From Clostridiales bacterium VE202-21 (GTDB lineage: Bacteria > Bacillota > Clostridia > Lachnospirales > Lachnospiraceae), in the NCBI GenBank assembly GCA_000509105.1, contig BAIF02000098.1:56027-120026 (forward strand): a DNA stretch of 64,000 bases, in the 5' to 3' direction. Positions 36,092 through 45,295 of this stretch are shown piece after piece; position 1 is the stretch's first letter, and each line of letters starts with the position of its first letter. Under the pieces are notes generated by a model. That model did not search any database, was not told the DNA's origin, and saw only the letters and a program-made list of their open reading frames with translations. A program made the position numbers and the translations under genes.

Positions 36092-36647
36092 CGGACGATT
36101 AATTTTGATATCTGGTCTGCCAGGGAGCGGAAAGACAACATGCGGCAGATGGCTGTCTGACAAATATAAGATTCCATACGTTGATTACGATGGAGTGATC
36201 CAGCCGTTTATGACAGAGGTTTATGACAGATTTTATCAGGGAAGGGCATACGATGAATTTTGTTCTATCTGGCGCGAATGCTGTTATGAAACCTTTTGGA
36301 ATGTGATAGCGGAAAATTTAAGGGCGGGCATAAGCATAGCGGCGTCCGCACCGTTATCGAAGGAAATGAGGCAGCCGAGCTTTTTTGACGGAATGAAAAG
36401 TAAGTATGACATAGAGTTCAAGGTATTGTCCCTTGTTCTGCAGGTGCCGGAAAAAGTGCTCTACGCAAGGATTGTCAACCGCCAGGCAAAGCGCGATGAG
36501 CAGAAGGTCAGGCAGTGGGACGATTACTGCAAACAGCAGGAGCACACAATTTTGTGGCAGCCGGAGTATCAGATTATATGCCATACCGGAGAGGAATACA
36601 GAACGGACAAAATTGTCCGGACATTTCTGTATGATGAGGAAGTTTAA
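36078..36647 (+). CDS. P-loop kinase-like protein (AAA_33 type)
   Basis: 189 residues. A Walker A motif (ISGLPGSGKTTCGRWLSDKY) opens the protein, followed by DYDGVIQPFM and a lid-like basic segment (ARIVNRQAKRDEQKVRQWDDYCKQQE). This fold covers small-molecule kinases such as gluconate or adenylylsulfate kinase and zeta-like proteins. It overlaps the FGGY kinase gene by 14 nt and precedes the sugar-binding protein by 19 bp, so it is an integral operon member. A second sugar kinase or a regulatory phosphotransferase are both possible. Confidence 0.75.
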   Translation: MKQDSGRLILISGLPGSGKTTCGRWLSDKYKIPYVDYDGVIQPFMTEVYDRFYQGRAYDEFCSIWRECCYETFWNVIAENLRAGISIAASAPLSKEMRQPSFFDGMKSKYDIEFKVLSLVLQVPEKVLYARIVNRQAKRDEQKVRQWDDYCKQQEHTILWQPEYQIICHTGEEYRTDKIVRTFLYDEEV

Positions 36648-36666
36648 GTGAAAAAGGAGGAAAAGT

Positions 36667-37947
36667 ATGAAAAAATTAGTTTCCATTTTATTAACCATCA
36701 TGATGATTGGAGCACTGGCAGCCGGATGTGGAAAATCTTCGGAGGATACAAAGTCTTCTGATGGAGAAAAAGTAAAATTGACCTTTTGGGCAGGCTTAAC
36801 AGGGGATGACCAGCAGGCAATGGCTGATATGGTAAAGCAGTTTAACAGTGAACAAGATAAGATCGAAGTAGACTTTTATTCAGTTACCTGGGGAGAGATT
36901 TTTACAAAATTATCTGCCGCCAGCAATACCGAAAGCGGACCGGATGTCATGCTGATGCATCCCACAGATCTGTCTACATATGCGGGCAAGGAGATGATCG
37001 TACCCCTGGATGATTTGATTGGAACGATGGATGTGAATCAAGAGGATTATTCGGATGTCATATGGAAGGGAAACCAGGTGGATGGGAAGCAGTATGGGAT
37101 TCCGCTGGACTTCCATTGCATGTCAATGTTTATTAATCTGGATTCTTTTGAGGCGGCTGGCCTTACTGCAGAAGATGCGAAAGTAACATCCGTGGATGAA
37201 TTCAACGCACTCTGTGAGAAATTAAAAACGGATGACCAGTATGCGGTCGGACTTGGCAGTAATTACGCGCATACCTACAGATATTGGTACGGACTTCTGG
37301 GACAGGCTGGGGGTAGTTTCCTGAATGGAGATATGACAAAAGCAGAATTTAACAGTGATGCTGGTGCCAAAGCGCTGGATTTTCTGGCAGACTGGGTGGC
37401 AAAAGGTTATGCTCCCGAAGCTGAAGCAGATATCGATGCGGACTGGCTGGGCGGAACTACGGCAATGGTGATTGAAGGACCGTGGTTTACACCTTCCGCT
37501 ATGGCATCTGATCTTAATTTTACCACCGTACCATTCCCACAGGTTTTGGGAGAAAATTCTGTATGGGGAAGTTCTCATACGATTACGGTTCCCAGATATG
37601 ATAAAAGAAGTGAGGAAGAGACCGAGGCAACACAGGCGTTTATCGGTTGGATCGTAGAAAATTCATTTAACTGGGCTGCACAGAGCGGACAGATTCCTGC
37701 AAACCAGAAGGTACGTGAATCGGAGGAATATAAGGCGCTCGAGATGTACCAATATGCACAGGCATTTATTGATCAGGCAGAATATGTGAAATATGAGCCG
37801 TTATGTCCGGGAACCAGTGAATTTGGTGCGGATAACGAGCTGTCACCGGTTGCAAATGCAGTATACAGTGTGATCAGCAAGGAAAAGGATTCCGTTTCGG
37901 CTCTGGATGAAGCTGCAGAGAGTGTTGATAAAATACTGGGGAATTAA
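36667..37947 (+). CDS. Sugar ABC transporter substrate-binding lipoprotein
   Basis: 426 residues. The signal peptide ends in the lipobox LAAGC (Cys21). The mature part is a family 1 extracellular binding protein (KLTFWAGLTGDDQQAMADMVKQFNSEQDKIEVDFYSVTWGEIFTKLSAASNTESGPDVMLMHPTDLSTYA, AMVIEGPWF). It delivers a mono- or oligosaccharide to the two permeases that follow. No ATPase gene is in the operon, so a shared MsmK/MalK-type ATPase elsewhere is expected. A stem-loop lies between it and the first permease. Confidence 0.92.
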   Translation: MKKLVSILLTIMMIGALAAGCGKSSEDTKSSDGEKVKLTFWAGLTGDDQQAMADMVKQFNSEQDKIEVDFYSVTWGEIFTKLSAASNTESGPDVMLMHPTDLSTYAGKEMIVPLDDLIGTMDVNQEDYSDVIWKGNQVDGKQYGIPLDFHCMSMFINLDSFEAAGLTAEDAKVTSVDEFNALCEKLKTDDQYAVGLGSNYAHTYRYWYGLLGQAGGSFLNGDMTKAEFNSDAGAKALDFLADWVAKGYAPEAEADIDADWLGGTTAMVIEGPWFTPSAMASDLNFTTVPFPQVLGENSVWGSSHTITVPRYDKRSEEETEATQAFIGWIVENSFNWAAQSGQIPANQKVRESEEYKALEMYQYAQAFIDQAEYVKYEPLCPGTSEFGADNELSPVANAVYSVISKEKDSVSALDEAAESVDKILGN

Positions 37948-38022
37948 AGGCGGGAGAACATCGTACGGTAACGGGCAGGTCTCAATGAATAGGGCGCCTG
38001 CTGTCTGAGAAATGCCGTATTA

Positions 38023-38059
38023 GGCGGCAGTGCTGCAAACCTCACCATACACTGCCGCC
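38023..38059 (+). promoter_or_regulatory. Intercistronic stem-loop after the binding-protein gene
   Basis: GGCGGCAGTG (38023-38032) pairs with CACTGCCGCC (38050-38059), loop 17 nt, no T-tract. Such stems typically stabilise the upstream binding-protein message and lower expression of the permeases. Confidence 0.55.
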
Positions 38060-38075
38060 GGATAATAACGGAGGG

Positions 38076-39005
38076 ATGAGCGTGGTAAATAAAAAGAAAA
38101 AAATGAAAAAAGCCGGGATACTGCTCCTATTTCTCGCACCATATTTTGTGCTGCTGTTTATATTTAAAATTCTCCCCATATTTGCCAATTTTTACTACAG
38201 TTTTAGAGAAATAGAGGTGCAGACGGCAGGAACTTTCATAGGTCTAAAAAATTATAAGATGCTTTTTCAGGACCCTTTGTTTTATAAGGTTCTGAAAAAT
38301 ACATTTACATACTTATTATATGTAGGCCCAGTGAATATCATATTTGGTTTTCTCCTGGCACTGCTTTTAAACCAGAAGCTGAAAGGAACAACCTTCTCAA
38401 GGGCCGTCATATTTGTCCCCTATATCTTAATGACAACCCTGGTCGGTATTACATTCAGATACATATTGGACGGAAACAATGGAATTCTAAACCACTATCT
38501 GTCGTTTTTGGGTATTGAGCCGGTCTTCTGGCTGACAAAGACCTCCACAGCGATGCTCGGTATCGCAGTGGCTTCTATATGGTGGACAATCGGCTATAAT
38601 ACGGTGATTTATCTTGCGGCTCTGCAGGATGTTCCGCGGGATCTGATCGAAGCGGCTTCCATAGACGGAGCCAACCGGTTTCAAAGATTGGTGCGTATTA
38701 TAATCCCATATGTAAAAAACACAACATTTTTCGTAGTGCTGACAACAGTAATATATTCCATGCAGGTATTCGGACAGGTCTATGTTATGACATCGGGAGG
38801 CCCTAACTATAGCACCCTTACCTTTGTGCAGTATCTGTATATCAAAGCATTCAGGGAGTTTAAACTGGGCTATGCAGCAACAATAGGAGTGGTTTTATTT
38901 ATCATCATTCTGCTGATGTCAGTTGTGATTTACGGGGTATTTCTTGACCGCGATGAATGGAGAATCAAGCGGAGCCAGAGAAGGAGGGGGAAACATGAAA
39001 AGTAA
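38076..39005 (+). CDS. Sugar ABC transporter permease (MalF/UgpA type)
   Basis: 309 residues with six membrane helices. The EAA loop region DLIEAASIDGANRFQRLVRIIIPYVKNTTFFVVLTTVIYSMQVFGQVYVMTSGGPNYSTLTFVQYLYIKAFREFKLGYA is typical of carbohydrate CUT1 permeases. It ends in a basic tail and overlaps the second permease by 11 nt. Confidence 0.93.
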   Translation: MSVVNKKKKMKKAGILLLFLAPYFVLLFIFKILPIFANFYYSFREIEVQTAGTFIGLKNYKMLFQDPLFYKVLKNTFTYLLYVGPVNIIFGFLLALLLNQKLKGTTFSRAVIFVPYILMTTLVGITFRYILDGNNGILNHYLSFLGIEPVFWLTKTSTAMLGIAVASIWWTIGYNTVIYLAALQDVPRDLIEAASIDGANRFQRLVRIIIPYVKNTTFFVVLTTVIYSMQVFGQVYVMTSGGPNYSTLTFVQYLYIKAFREFKLGYAATIGVVLFIIILLMSVVIYGVFLDRDEWRIKRSQRRRGKHEK

Positions 39006-39846
39006 AAAGAAAAACAGCCTGATTACAAAAGGCATATTGTATATCATACTGATTCTGGTTGTTTTATTATTTATTTTTCCTCTGATTTGGATTGTATCAA
39101 CATCATTCAAATCGACGGCAGAGATCTTCAATGGTCTATACAATTGGCTTCCGATTCAGCCGACTCTTGAAAATTACGCAGAGGCCGTGCAGGCCTATCC
39201 ATTGGGCGTGTGGATGAAAAACAGTGTGATTGTCGTTGCATTGGTTATTGTATTATCCTGCGTTTTCTATATACTGCCGGCATATGCATTGGCAAGAATA
39301 GAGTTTAAGTATTCGGGTGTTCTTGTCATGCTGATGGTTGCGACGATTATGATTCCCAAAGAATTATCTTCCATTATGTCTTATAAAATCGTAGCTAAAT
39401 TGGGGCTTCTGGATACCTACTCGGCAGTAGTGATTCCACAGATATGCGATGCCATCGGTGTGTTTTTACTTTATCAGTTTTTCCGCGGCATCCCCAAAGA
39501 ATACAGCGAGGTATGCCAGTTAGACGGAGGAGGCCATTTTACCATACTGACGAAGATATGTCTTCCGTTGTCTGGGCCGGCCATATCGGTTATGGTCATT
39601 TTGACTTTTGTATCATCGTGGAATAACTTTTTCTGGCCGCTGCTGGTGACATTTACGGATAAATCCATGACACTTCCGGTCGGCCTGGCAACGATTATGA
39701 CAAGTTACAGCGAGTCATCGGCCTCGAGGCAGTATGGTCTTCTGATGGCAATCTCCATTCTAACCTCCATCCCTGCGCTTGCCATTTTTATCGGAATGCA
39801 GAAGAAGTTCGTAGAGGCGATCACATCTACAGGAATTAAGGGATAA
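38995..39846 (+). CDS. Sugar ABC transporter permease (MalG/UgpE type)
   Basis: 283 residues from ATG at 38995, chosen because AAGGAGGGGG (38981-38990) precedes it; an in-frame start at 38944 would extend it 17 residues into the upstream gene. Six helices, and the EAA loop EYSEVCQLDGGGHFTILTKICLPLSGPAISVMVILTFVSSWNNFFWPLLV; the usual EAA alanines are partly replaced (EVCQLDG). It pairs with the preceding permease to form the channel. Confidence 0.92.
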   Translation: MKSKKKNSLITKGILYIILILVVLLFIFPLIWIVSTSFKSTAEIFNGLYNWLPIQPTLENYAEAVQAYPLGVWMKNSVIVVALVIVLSCVFYILPAYALARIEFKYSGVLVMLMVATIMIPKELSSIMSYKIVAKLGLLDTYSAVVIPQICDAIGVFLLYQFFRGIPKEYSEVCQLDGGGHFTILTKICLPLSGPAISVMVILTFVSSWNNFFWPLLVTFTDKSMTLPVGLATIMTSYSESSASRQYGLLMAISILTSIPALAIFIGMQKKFVEAITSTGIKG

Positions 39847-39879
39847 GAATACAAAATAACAGCATAGGAGACGAGAAAG

Positions 39880-41088
39880 ATGAAAGATACAAAGGCGGTT
39901 ATATCAGATTATATTCAAAATATGCAGGGGATATTAAGGCTGCGTCCGGCCTGGGTGGCACATGATTTTCTGAAGCCGGGAAAAAGGCTGGGGCTGAAGG
40001 AGGAAGACTATGATGCAGGTGAACGCGGCAGCATAATGGAAAGATGGTTCTGCTCGGAAACGCATGCGGATAACAGAATTGATATACCGGATGAGGGCTA
40101 TTCTTATCTGGAGATCCCGGGTGAAAATATTACGGTGCGTGATGCACTGCAATTATGCAGGACAGAGATTCTGGGGGCGGAATATGCAGAAAAGCACGGC
40201 TGCCTGGGACGGCTGATCAAAATATATGATTTTGGCACCAGGCTGTTTTTCCATATCCATCCTAGGGCAGAGGACATGAAAAAGATAGGGAAAAATTCCA
40301 AGGATGAAGCATATCATTTTCTGGATGCGCCGCTTGGAAACCATCCGGAGAGTTTTTTCGGAGTACATCAGTATATTGTGGAGCAAAACCTCCAGAAAGA
40401 GATATTCCTTCCGATCCTGAAAGAATGGAAAGCTGGAGAGGAAGAGGTCTTGAAACATTCCCGGGCCTTTTTAAATGTACCGGGAGAAGGATTTTTCCTG
40501 GATTCGGGAATACTTCATGCGCCGGGGAGCGCATTGACAATGGAGATCCAGGAGTCTTCCGATGTCTGTACCGTATTTCAGCCCGTTGTGGAGGGCTGCA
40601 GCATTCCCAAAAGCATGCTGTATAAGGACGTGGCACAGGAAGAGGTTGAGAATAGAGGGGAGGAAGCGGCCTTAGATCTGATTGACTGGGAGGCAAGCAG
40701 CGATCCTGATTTTTATGAGAAGAGGCATATTTATCCGAAACCTGTAGAGGAGACCAGACAGGGGGATATCTCGGAAGACTGGATCTATTATGGGACTCCT
40801 AAATTCAGCGGGAAAAGGCTGATTCTAAAGCCGGGTGAAGAATTTTTCAGCCGTGAGGGAGGCGTACACAATATCTTTGTCTGGAAGGGGCAGGGGACAG
40901 TCGGCGGCCAGGAGGTGGCGGCAGGGCAATTTGACCTGTATTCCTGTATGGATGAGCTCTTAATTACTTGCCAAAGGGCAAAGGAAGGTTATATAATTAA
41001 AAACACAGGCAAACATGACCTTGTCTTATATAAATATTTTGGACCTGATATCAATATAGAAAATTTGCCGAAAATGGGGCACAAGTAG
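39880..41088 (+). CDS. Cupin protein related to class I mannose-6-phosphate isomerase
   Basis: 402 residues. The metal-site pattern is ManA-like: LFFHIHPRAEDMKKIGKNSKDEAYHFLDAP, then FLNVPGEGFFLDSGILHAPGSALTMEIQESSDVC, and a second cupin barrel near the C-terminus (LILKPGEEFFSREGGVHNIFVWKGQGTVGGQEVAAGQFDLY). In family terms it should interconvert aldose- and ketose-phosphates. Here it follows the permeases and precedes lacI and the PfkB kinase, so it is the likely isomerase step. It is divergent from housekeeping ManA, and a non-canonical sugar phosphate is plausible. Confidence 0.75.
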   Translation: MKDTKAVISDYIQNMQGILRLRPAWVAHDFLKPGKRLGLKEEDYDAGERGSIMERWFCSETHADNRIDIPDEGYSYLEIPGENITVRDALQLCRTEILGAEYAEKHGCLGRLIKIYDFGTRLFFHIHPRAEDMKKIGKNSKDEAYHFLDAPLGNHPESFFGVHQYIVEQNLQKEIFLPILKEWKAGEEEVLKHSRAFLNVPGEGFFLDSGILHAPGSALTMEIQESSDVCTVFQPVVEGCSIPKSMLYKDVAQEEVENRGEEAALDLIDWEASSDPDFYEKRHIYPKPVEETRQGDISEDWIYYGTPKFSGKRLILKPGEEFFSREGGVHNIFVWKGQGTVGGQEVAAGQFDLYSCMDELLITCQRAKEGYIIKNTGKHDLVLYKYFGPDINIENLPKMGHK

Positions 41089-41103
41089 GAAAAGGAAGAG
41101 ATA

Positions 41104-42129
41104 ATGGGGAACATAACACTAAAGGATATTGCAAAAAAAGCAGGTGTATCGGAGGCAACTGTTTCACTGGTATTGAATAATAAGAGTGTCGTGAACAGCC
41201 GTACACGGGAGCGGGTACTGAAGTGCATAGAGGAGATGAACTATAAGCCGAATCCCCTGGCGAGAGGGTTAGCTCTCAGAAAATCTATGACAATAGGGTT
41301 AGTCTGCCCGGATTCCGAGAACCCCTATTACGGGAAACTCATGAAGCTGCTGGGGCATTACTGCAATCAATATGGGTACTCACTTGTGCTTGGTGTGTCC
41401 AATAATAATCCGGATATGGAAACTCGTATTATGGAGAATTTTGTGGATAAACAGTACGATGGAATTATCGTGCTTCCGCTAAATATCAGGAAAAATGAAA
41501 GCAGAGTTTTTACGGATGTGAAGGAGAATAAGATTCCGATCGTGTTCTGTACTTCCTATTATACAGGCTTTAAAAAAGATTGTGTTTTGACAGACTATGC
41601 GGAGGGCAGCTACCAGCTGACACGTTACTTATTAGAAAATGGGCATCGCGAGCTATGGTATTTTGTCACCAGTGATAAAAAGCTGCCGGTCGCCCAGGAA
41701 CGTATCAGCGGTTACAGGAGGGCATTTGCGGAGATGGGGCTGGACGTGGAACAGGACTGGATTGTGGGCTGTGATGATATCAGTGTGGAATACGGTTATG
41801 CAAAAACGAAGCAGCTTCTCCAGAGTGGCCGGACACCGGATGGGATACTGGCACTGAATGATTATATGGCATATGGAATCAAAAAGGCGATCCAGGAATG
41901 CGGATATCGTATACCGGAAGATATTTCTCTGGCGGGATATGATGATGTCTTCTATCATCTGATTGCCGACAAACCACTGACGACAGTACATCAGGATTTG
42001 GACAGCATGGCAGCCAATACCGTAAATCTGCTGATGCAGAAGATGAATAAAGACTTCCAGCCAAAACAGCCGGTCCAGCATCTGATACGTCCGTCCTTAG
42101 TGGTGCGCAAAACAACAAAGGGGGATTAA
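41104..42129 (+). CDS. LacI-family transcriptional regulator
   Basis: 341 residues. N-terminal helix-turn-helix and hinge: ITLKDIAKKAGVSEATVSLVLNNKSVVNSRTRERVLKCIEEMNYKPNPLARGLALRKSMTIGLVCP. The periplasmic-binding-protein-like sensor follows (GIIVLPLNIRKN, ISLAGYDDVFYHLIADKPLTTVHQD). It lies inside the operon and stops at the pfkB start. TTTAAAGCGCTTTAAA at the operon promoter is its probable operator, and the second copy inside pfkB its auxiliary site. Confidence 0.94.
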   Translation: MGNITLKDIAKKAGVSEATVSLVLNNKSVVNSRTRERVLKCIEEMNYKPNPLARGLALRKSMTIGLVCPDSENPYYGKLMKLLGHYCNQYGYSLVLGVSNNNPDMETRIMENFVDKQYDGIIVLPLNIRKNESRVFTDVKENKIPIVFCTSYYTGFKKDCVLTDYAEGSYQLTRYLLENGHRELWYFVTSDKKLPVAQERISGYRRAFAEMGLDVEQDWIVGCDDISVEYGYAKTKQLLQSGRTPDGILALNDYMAYGIKKAIQECGYRIPEDISLAGYDDVFYHLIADKPLTTVHQDLDSMAANTVNLLMQKMNKDFQPKQPVQHLIRPSLVVRKTTKGD

Positions 42130-43098
42130 ATGAAAGGCGGAAGGTACTTTATTTTAAGCCTGAATCCCGGCTATGACCAGTGGCATATTGTGCGAAGCAG
42201 GCCTGCTGTACAGAATGTGTTCCGGGCAGACGAGGTGCTGCATATCATATCGGGAAAAGGGCTGAATGTTGCCAGGGCATTAAAGAATCTGGCATGTAAA
42301 GAATATGTTTGCATGAATATTTTAGGCGGAAAGACAGGGGAAATAATCCGGGATCTGGGCAGGAAGGAGCATCTGAACTGCCTGGAGTACCGTATTGCCG
42401 GCGAATCCCGGATTAATACCTGTGTCATGCTGGAGTATGACAAAAAGACACTCTCTTATAATGATCCGGGTCCCGTACTATCCAGGGAAGAGGTCTCGGG
42501 CCTTAAGATATTATTAAAGGGCATAATGGACTCAGAGGAAAAGCAGTCTTTTGTCATAAGCGGTGCGCCATGCAGGGGAATATCGGAACAAGATTTTCGG
42601 GAGATCCTGGAATATGGGGTTTATAAAGGGCATCGTTTCGCTGTGGATGTTTCAGGAAACTGGCTGAAAGCAGCAGGGGACTACCCATTAAGTCTGATGA
42701 AAGTGAATAGAGAGGAATTCCAAGAAGCGTTTCAGTTGGATGCTTTTCTTTTTACCAAAAAATTAAAGCGCTTTAAATTCGAGAGGGGAATCGAAGAACT
42801 GATTGTCACGGATGGTGAAAATGGAAGTATAGCCTGTGGTAAAAACGGGGAATGCCTATTTGGAAAAGCCGAAAAAGTACAGGGCGGAAACTATTCCGTA
42901 GGTTCGGGGGACTCTTTTTTAGCAGGTTATCTGGCAAAATATGCACAGGATGCGTCATTAGAAGAATGCCTGAAATACGCCGGTGCATGTGGTCTTGCAA
43001 ATACATATAAAATTGGTCCGGCAATGATAACGAAAGAAGAAGTAAATAGACTGGAAAAATACATAACGATAGGGAAGAAAGGAGAAAGTGTGGTATAA
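42130..43098 (+). CDS. PfkB-family sugar-phosphate kinase (LacC/FruK-like)
   Basis: 322 residues. The GGKGLNVARAL motif of 1-phosphofructokinase/tagatose-6-phosphate kinase appears as HIISGKGLNVARALKNLACKEY, and the C-terminal anion hole and base as GGNYSVGSGDSFLAGYLAKYA. Such enzymes make a ketose bisphosphate. The directly following class II aldolase (overlap 1 nt) is the natural partner. An operator-like palindrome lies in its coding sequence at 42761-42779. Confidence 0.88.
   Translation: MKGGRYFILSLNPGYDQWHIVRSRPAVQNVFRADEVLHIISGKGLNVARALKNLACKEYVCMNILGGKTGEIIRDLGRKEHLNCLEYRIAGESRINTCVMLEYDKKTLSYNDPGPVLSREEVSGLKILLKGIMDSEEKQSFVISGAPCRGISEQDFREILEYGVYKGHRFAVDVSGNWLKAAGDYPLSLMKVNREEFQEAFQLDAFLFTKKLKRFKFERGIEELIVTDGENGSIACGKNGECLFGKAEKVQGGNYSVGSGDSFLAGYLAKYAQDASLEECLKYAGACGLANTYKIGPAMITKEEVNRLEKYITIGKKGESVV
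42761..42779 (+). promoter_or_regulatory. Intragenic LacI-type operator copy
   Basis: AATTAAAGCGCTTTAAATT repeats the 14-bp palindrome TTAAAGCGCTTTAA of the operon promoter, 8.1 kb downstream and 0.6 kb after the lacI stop. It could form a repression loop or act as a roadblock. Confidence 0.5.
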
Positions 43099-43955
43099 TG
43101 TCATTAGTCACGTTAAAAGAAATCTTAAAAGAAACAAGGGAAAAGAAATATGCAGTTCCGGCATTTAATTTTAATGGTTATGAGGATGCTCAGGGGATGA
43201 TGAACAGTGCGCTTCGGATGCGCTCCCCCATAATTCTCATGGCCTCTATGGGAGCTGCCAGATATATCGGACTGAAACAGACAGTCGGGATGATTAAGGG
43301 GATGGCGGAATCCGTAGACATTCCGGTGTGTCTCCATTTGGATCATGCAACAGATGCGGTGTTTCTCAAAGAAGCGGTAGTCGCCGGTTTTACCTCGGTT
43401 ATGATAGACGCATCCAAAAAAGACTTTAAAGAGAATATAGAAATCACGAGAGAAGTCGCAGTATATGCGAAGAAATTCGGATGTTCGGTTGAAGCGGAGC
43501 TTGGAAGAATTGGCGGCCGGGAAGAAGAGATCGTTGTTGATGATGCTTCGAGTGCGCTGACTGACCCGGAGAGAGTACCCGAATTTGTAGAAAAAACAGG
43601 AGTAGATGCACTTGCAGTGGCAATCGGCACTGCACATGGATTTTATAAGAGTACGCCGAAACTGGATTTTGAACGCCTTAGGAAAATCGCTGAGTTAACA
43701 TCCTGCCCGCTGGTTCTTCATGGGGGGACAGGGGTGTCGGAAACAGATTTTCAGACATGCGTCAGCCTGGGCATGAGTAAGATCAATGTGGGGACCGAAT
43801 TTAAGGCGGCGTATACAAATGCAATCAGAGATGCTGTTGCTGTGAATGAAACAGCAGAGGTTGATCCAAGAAACTATATGAAATATGTAAAAACAAAGTG
43901 TGAAGAAATTGCGGAAGGCAAAATGAGGCTATTCCATTCCGCTGGTATGGCCTGA
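43098..43955 (+). CDS. Class II ketose-bisphosphate aldolase (GatY/KbaY/Fba-like)
   Basis: 285 residues. The Zn aldolase motifs are present: LHLDHATDAVFLKEAVVAGFTSVMIDASK, EAELGRIGGREEEIVVDDASSALTDPERVPEFVEKTGVDALAVAIGTAHGFYK, LVLHGGTGVSETDFQTCVSLGMSKINVGTE. It cleaves a fructose- or tagatose-1,6-bisphosphate-like compound into triose phosphates. It completes the kinase/isomerase/kinase/aldolase sequence of the operon. Confidence 0.92.
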   Translation: MSLVTLKEILKETREKKYAVPAFNFNGYEDAQGMMNSALRMRSPIILMASMGAARYIGLKQTVGMIKGMAESVDIPVCLHLDHATDAVFLKEAVVAGFTSVMIDASKKDFKENIEITREVAVYAKKFGCSVEAELGRIGGREEEIVVDDASSALTDPERVPEFVEKTGVDALAVAIGTAHGFYKSTPKLDFERLRKIAELTSCPLVLHGGTGVSETDFQTCVSLGMSKINVGTEFKAAYTNAIRDAVAVNETAEVDPRNYMKYVKTKCEEIAEGKMRLFHSAGMA

Positions 43956-44001
43956 TTCATAAGGCCGCCGTATTAGTGCTCACAGAGAAAGGAGGCTATG
44001 T

Positions 44002-44628
44002 ATGATTCAGAGAGTGTTCAGCCCGGAAAACGGTTTTATGCCGGTTCTTTATAAAATCAGCAACCTGTTTTTACTGAATATACTGTGGATTCTTTTCAGC
44101 CTCCCCATAATTACGGTTGGTGCATCTACGGCAGCTCTCTATACGGTTACCCTGAAAATGTGCAGGAATAAAGAGTCCTATATATGCCGTTCCTTTGTAC
44201 AGGCCTTTCGGAAAAATTTCAGGCAGGGGACATTGATTTGGCTGGCTTATGCAGGAGTTGGGGGAATACTTTACTTCAACCTGTATGCGGCGGCCACAGG
44301 GAAGCTTTTTGCACAGGCTTTTTTCCTGACGGTATTTACAGTTATGTCTATTCTATATGTAATGATAGGTATCTATCTGGCGCCGGTATTGGCTAAATTT
44401 GATACAACAATTATACAAATATTGAAAATATCCATATTTTTATGCTTCAGGCATATTATCCGTACAATCCTGATGATGATTGTAATACTCATACCGTATC
44501 TGGCAGTGGCCATCGATCTGTATCTTTTACCGGTACTAATTATCATTGCTGTCTCAGGAACAGCATATATTTCGGCCTGTATCTTGAATAGAATATTTTC
44601 AAAATATATACAGGAGGTTGAAACATAA
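44002..44628 (+). CDS. YesL-family (DUF624) membrane protein
   Basis: 208 residues with four to five hydrophobic helices. ISNLFLLNILWILFSLPIITVGASTAALYTVTLKM is the usual YesL opening. These proteins accompany CUT1 sugar ABC systems, with unknown role. AAAGGAGG lies before the ATG; it is the last gene of the sugar operon, followed by a strong terminator. Confidence 0.9.
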   Translation: MIQRVFSPENGFMPVLYKISNLFLLNILWILFSLPIITVGASTAALYTVTLKMCRNKESYICRSFVQAFRKNFRQGTLIWLAYAGVGGILYFNLYAAATGKLFAQAFFLTVFTVMSILYVMIGIYLAPVLAKFDTTIIQILKISIFLCFRHIIRTILMMIVILIPYLAVAIDLYLLPVLIIIAVSGTAYISACILNRIFSKYIQEVET

Positions 44629-44660
44629 AGCATGGATTAGAAAATTTGCAGATGCGATAA

Positions 44661-44707
44661 AAGCGGGAAGCCGTGGGAAAAGAATACCCACGGCTTCCCG
44701 CTTTTTT
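44661..44707 (+). terminator. Strong terminator of the sugar operon
   Basis: AAGCGGGAAGCCGTGGG (44661-44677) pairs perfectly with CCCACGGCTTCCCGCTT (44687-44703), then T6. Confidence 0.92.
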
Positions 44708-44757
44708 GAGAATATTCTGAAAACGGAGGTCAAGGGGGTCAGACCCCCTTGACCTCC
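44707..44757. repeat. GGGGTCAGACCCC repeat, copy 3, with upstream box
   Basis: GAGAATATTCTGAAAACGGA (44708-44727) is followed by a perfect 33-nt palindrome (44725-44757, GGAGGTCAAGGGGGTC and its complement around one base). The same 21-nt box and palindrome core recur at 51183-51226. Confidence 0.75.
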
Positions 44758-44902
44758 TCCTTATGGTTTTTATACTTTTTTAATACCCGCCGTATGTTCT
44801 TTCACACCTATTTAATACAAAGCATGCTATTTTTTAGTAGTAAAGAGAAGATATGGGTGCGGCGGTAAAGCAGTACGCATCCGAAGCAGGGAGGCTTTTA
44901 TA

Positions 44903-45295
44903 ATGAAGAAAGAATCTAACGAATATGGGAGTGGAAATTTATTTGATATGGAGGATGATCTGAAGAATCTCTGCAGAGTCATCAGGAATTATGTGTCCGA
45001 ACATAAGTGGGAAGAGTGTGACCGTCTGATTCCGAAGTATATGGAGTTATATCCGGACAGTGCGGTGCCGCATAATTTACGAGGAATTGTCATGGAAAAA
45101 CAGGGCAGGCATGCGGAAGCCATGAAACACTTCCGGGCGGCACAGGCCTTGGATGCATCCTATGTTCCTGCAAACTTTAATATGGAACGGTTCGCCTCTT
45201 TTGAAAAGGAGGGCAGGGTAGAACCGGCATTTGACATGAATGACTGTATCAGGATGACAAGCGAAGTTAAGGGGAAAAAAACTATTTTTTTCTGA
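44903..45295 (+). CDS. Tetratricopeptide-repeat protein
   Basis: 130 residues as read. A TPR-like pair of helices is seen (WEECDRLIPKYMELYPDSAVPHNLRGIVMEKQGRHAEAMKHFRAAQALDASYVPANFNMERF). The frame stops after a T7 run (45285-45291). With one more T the protein would go on ...TIFFLRNLEYDAELENPWS and stop at 45340, a more natural end, so a one-base error is suspected. It stands 176 bp before kdpA; a role in potassium transport is not established. Confidence 0.75.
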   Translation: MKKESNEYGSGNLFDMEDDLKNLCRVIRNYVSEHKWEECDRLIPKYMELYPDSAVPHNLRGIVMEKQGRHAEAMKHFRAAQALDASYVPANFNMERFASFEKEGRVEPAFDMNDCIRMTSEVKGKKTIFF

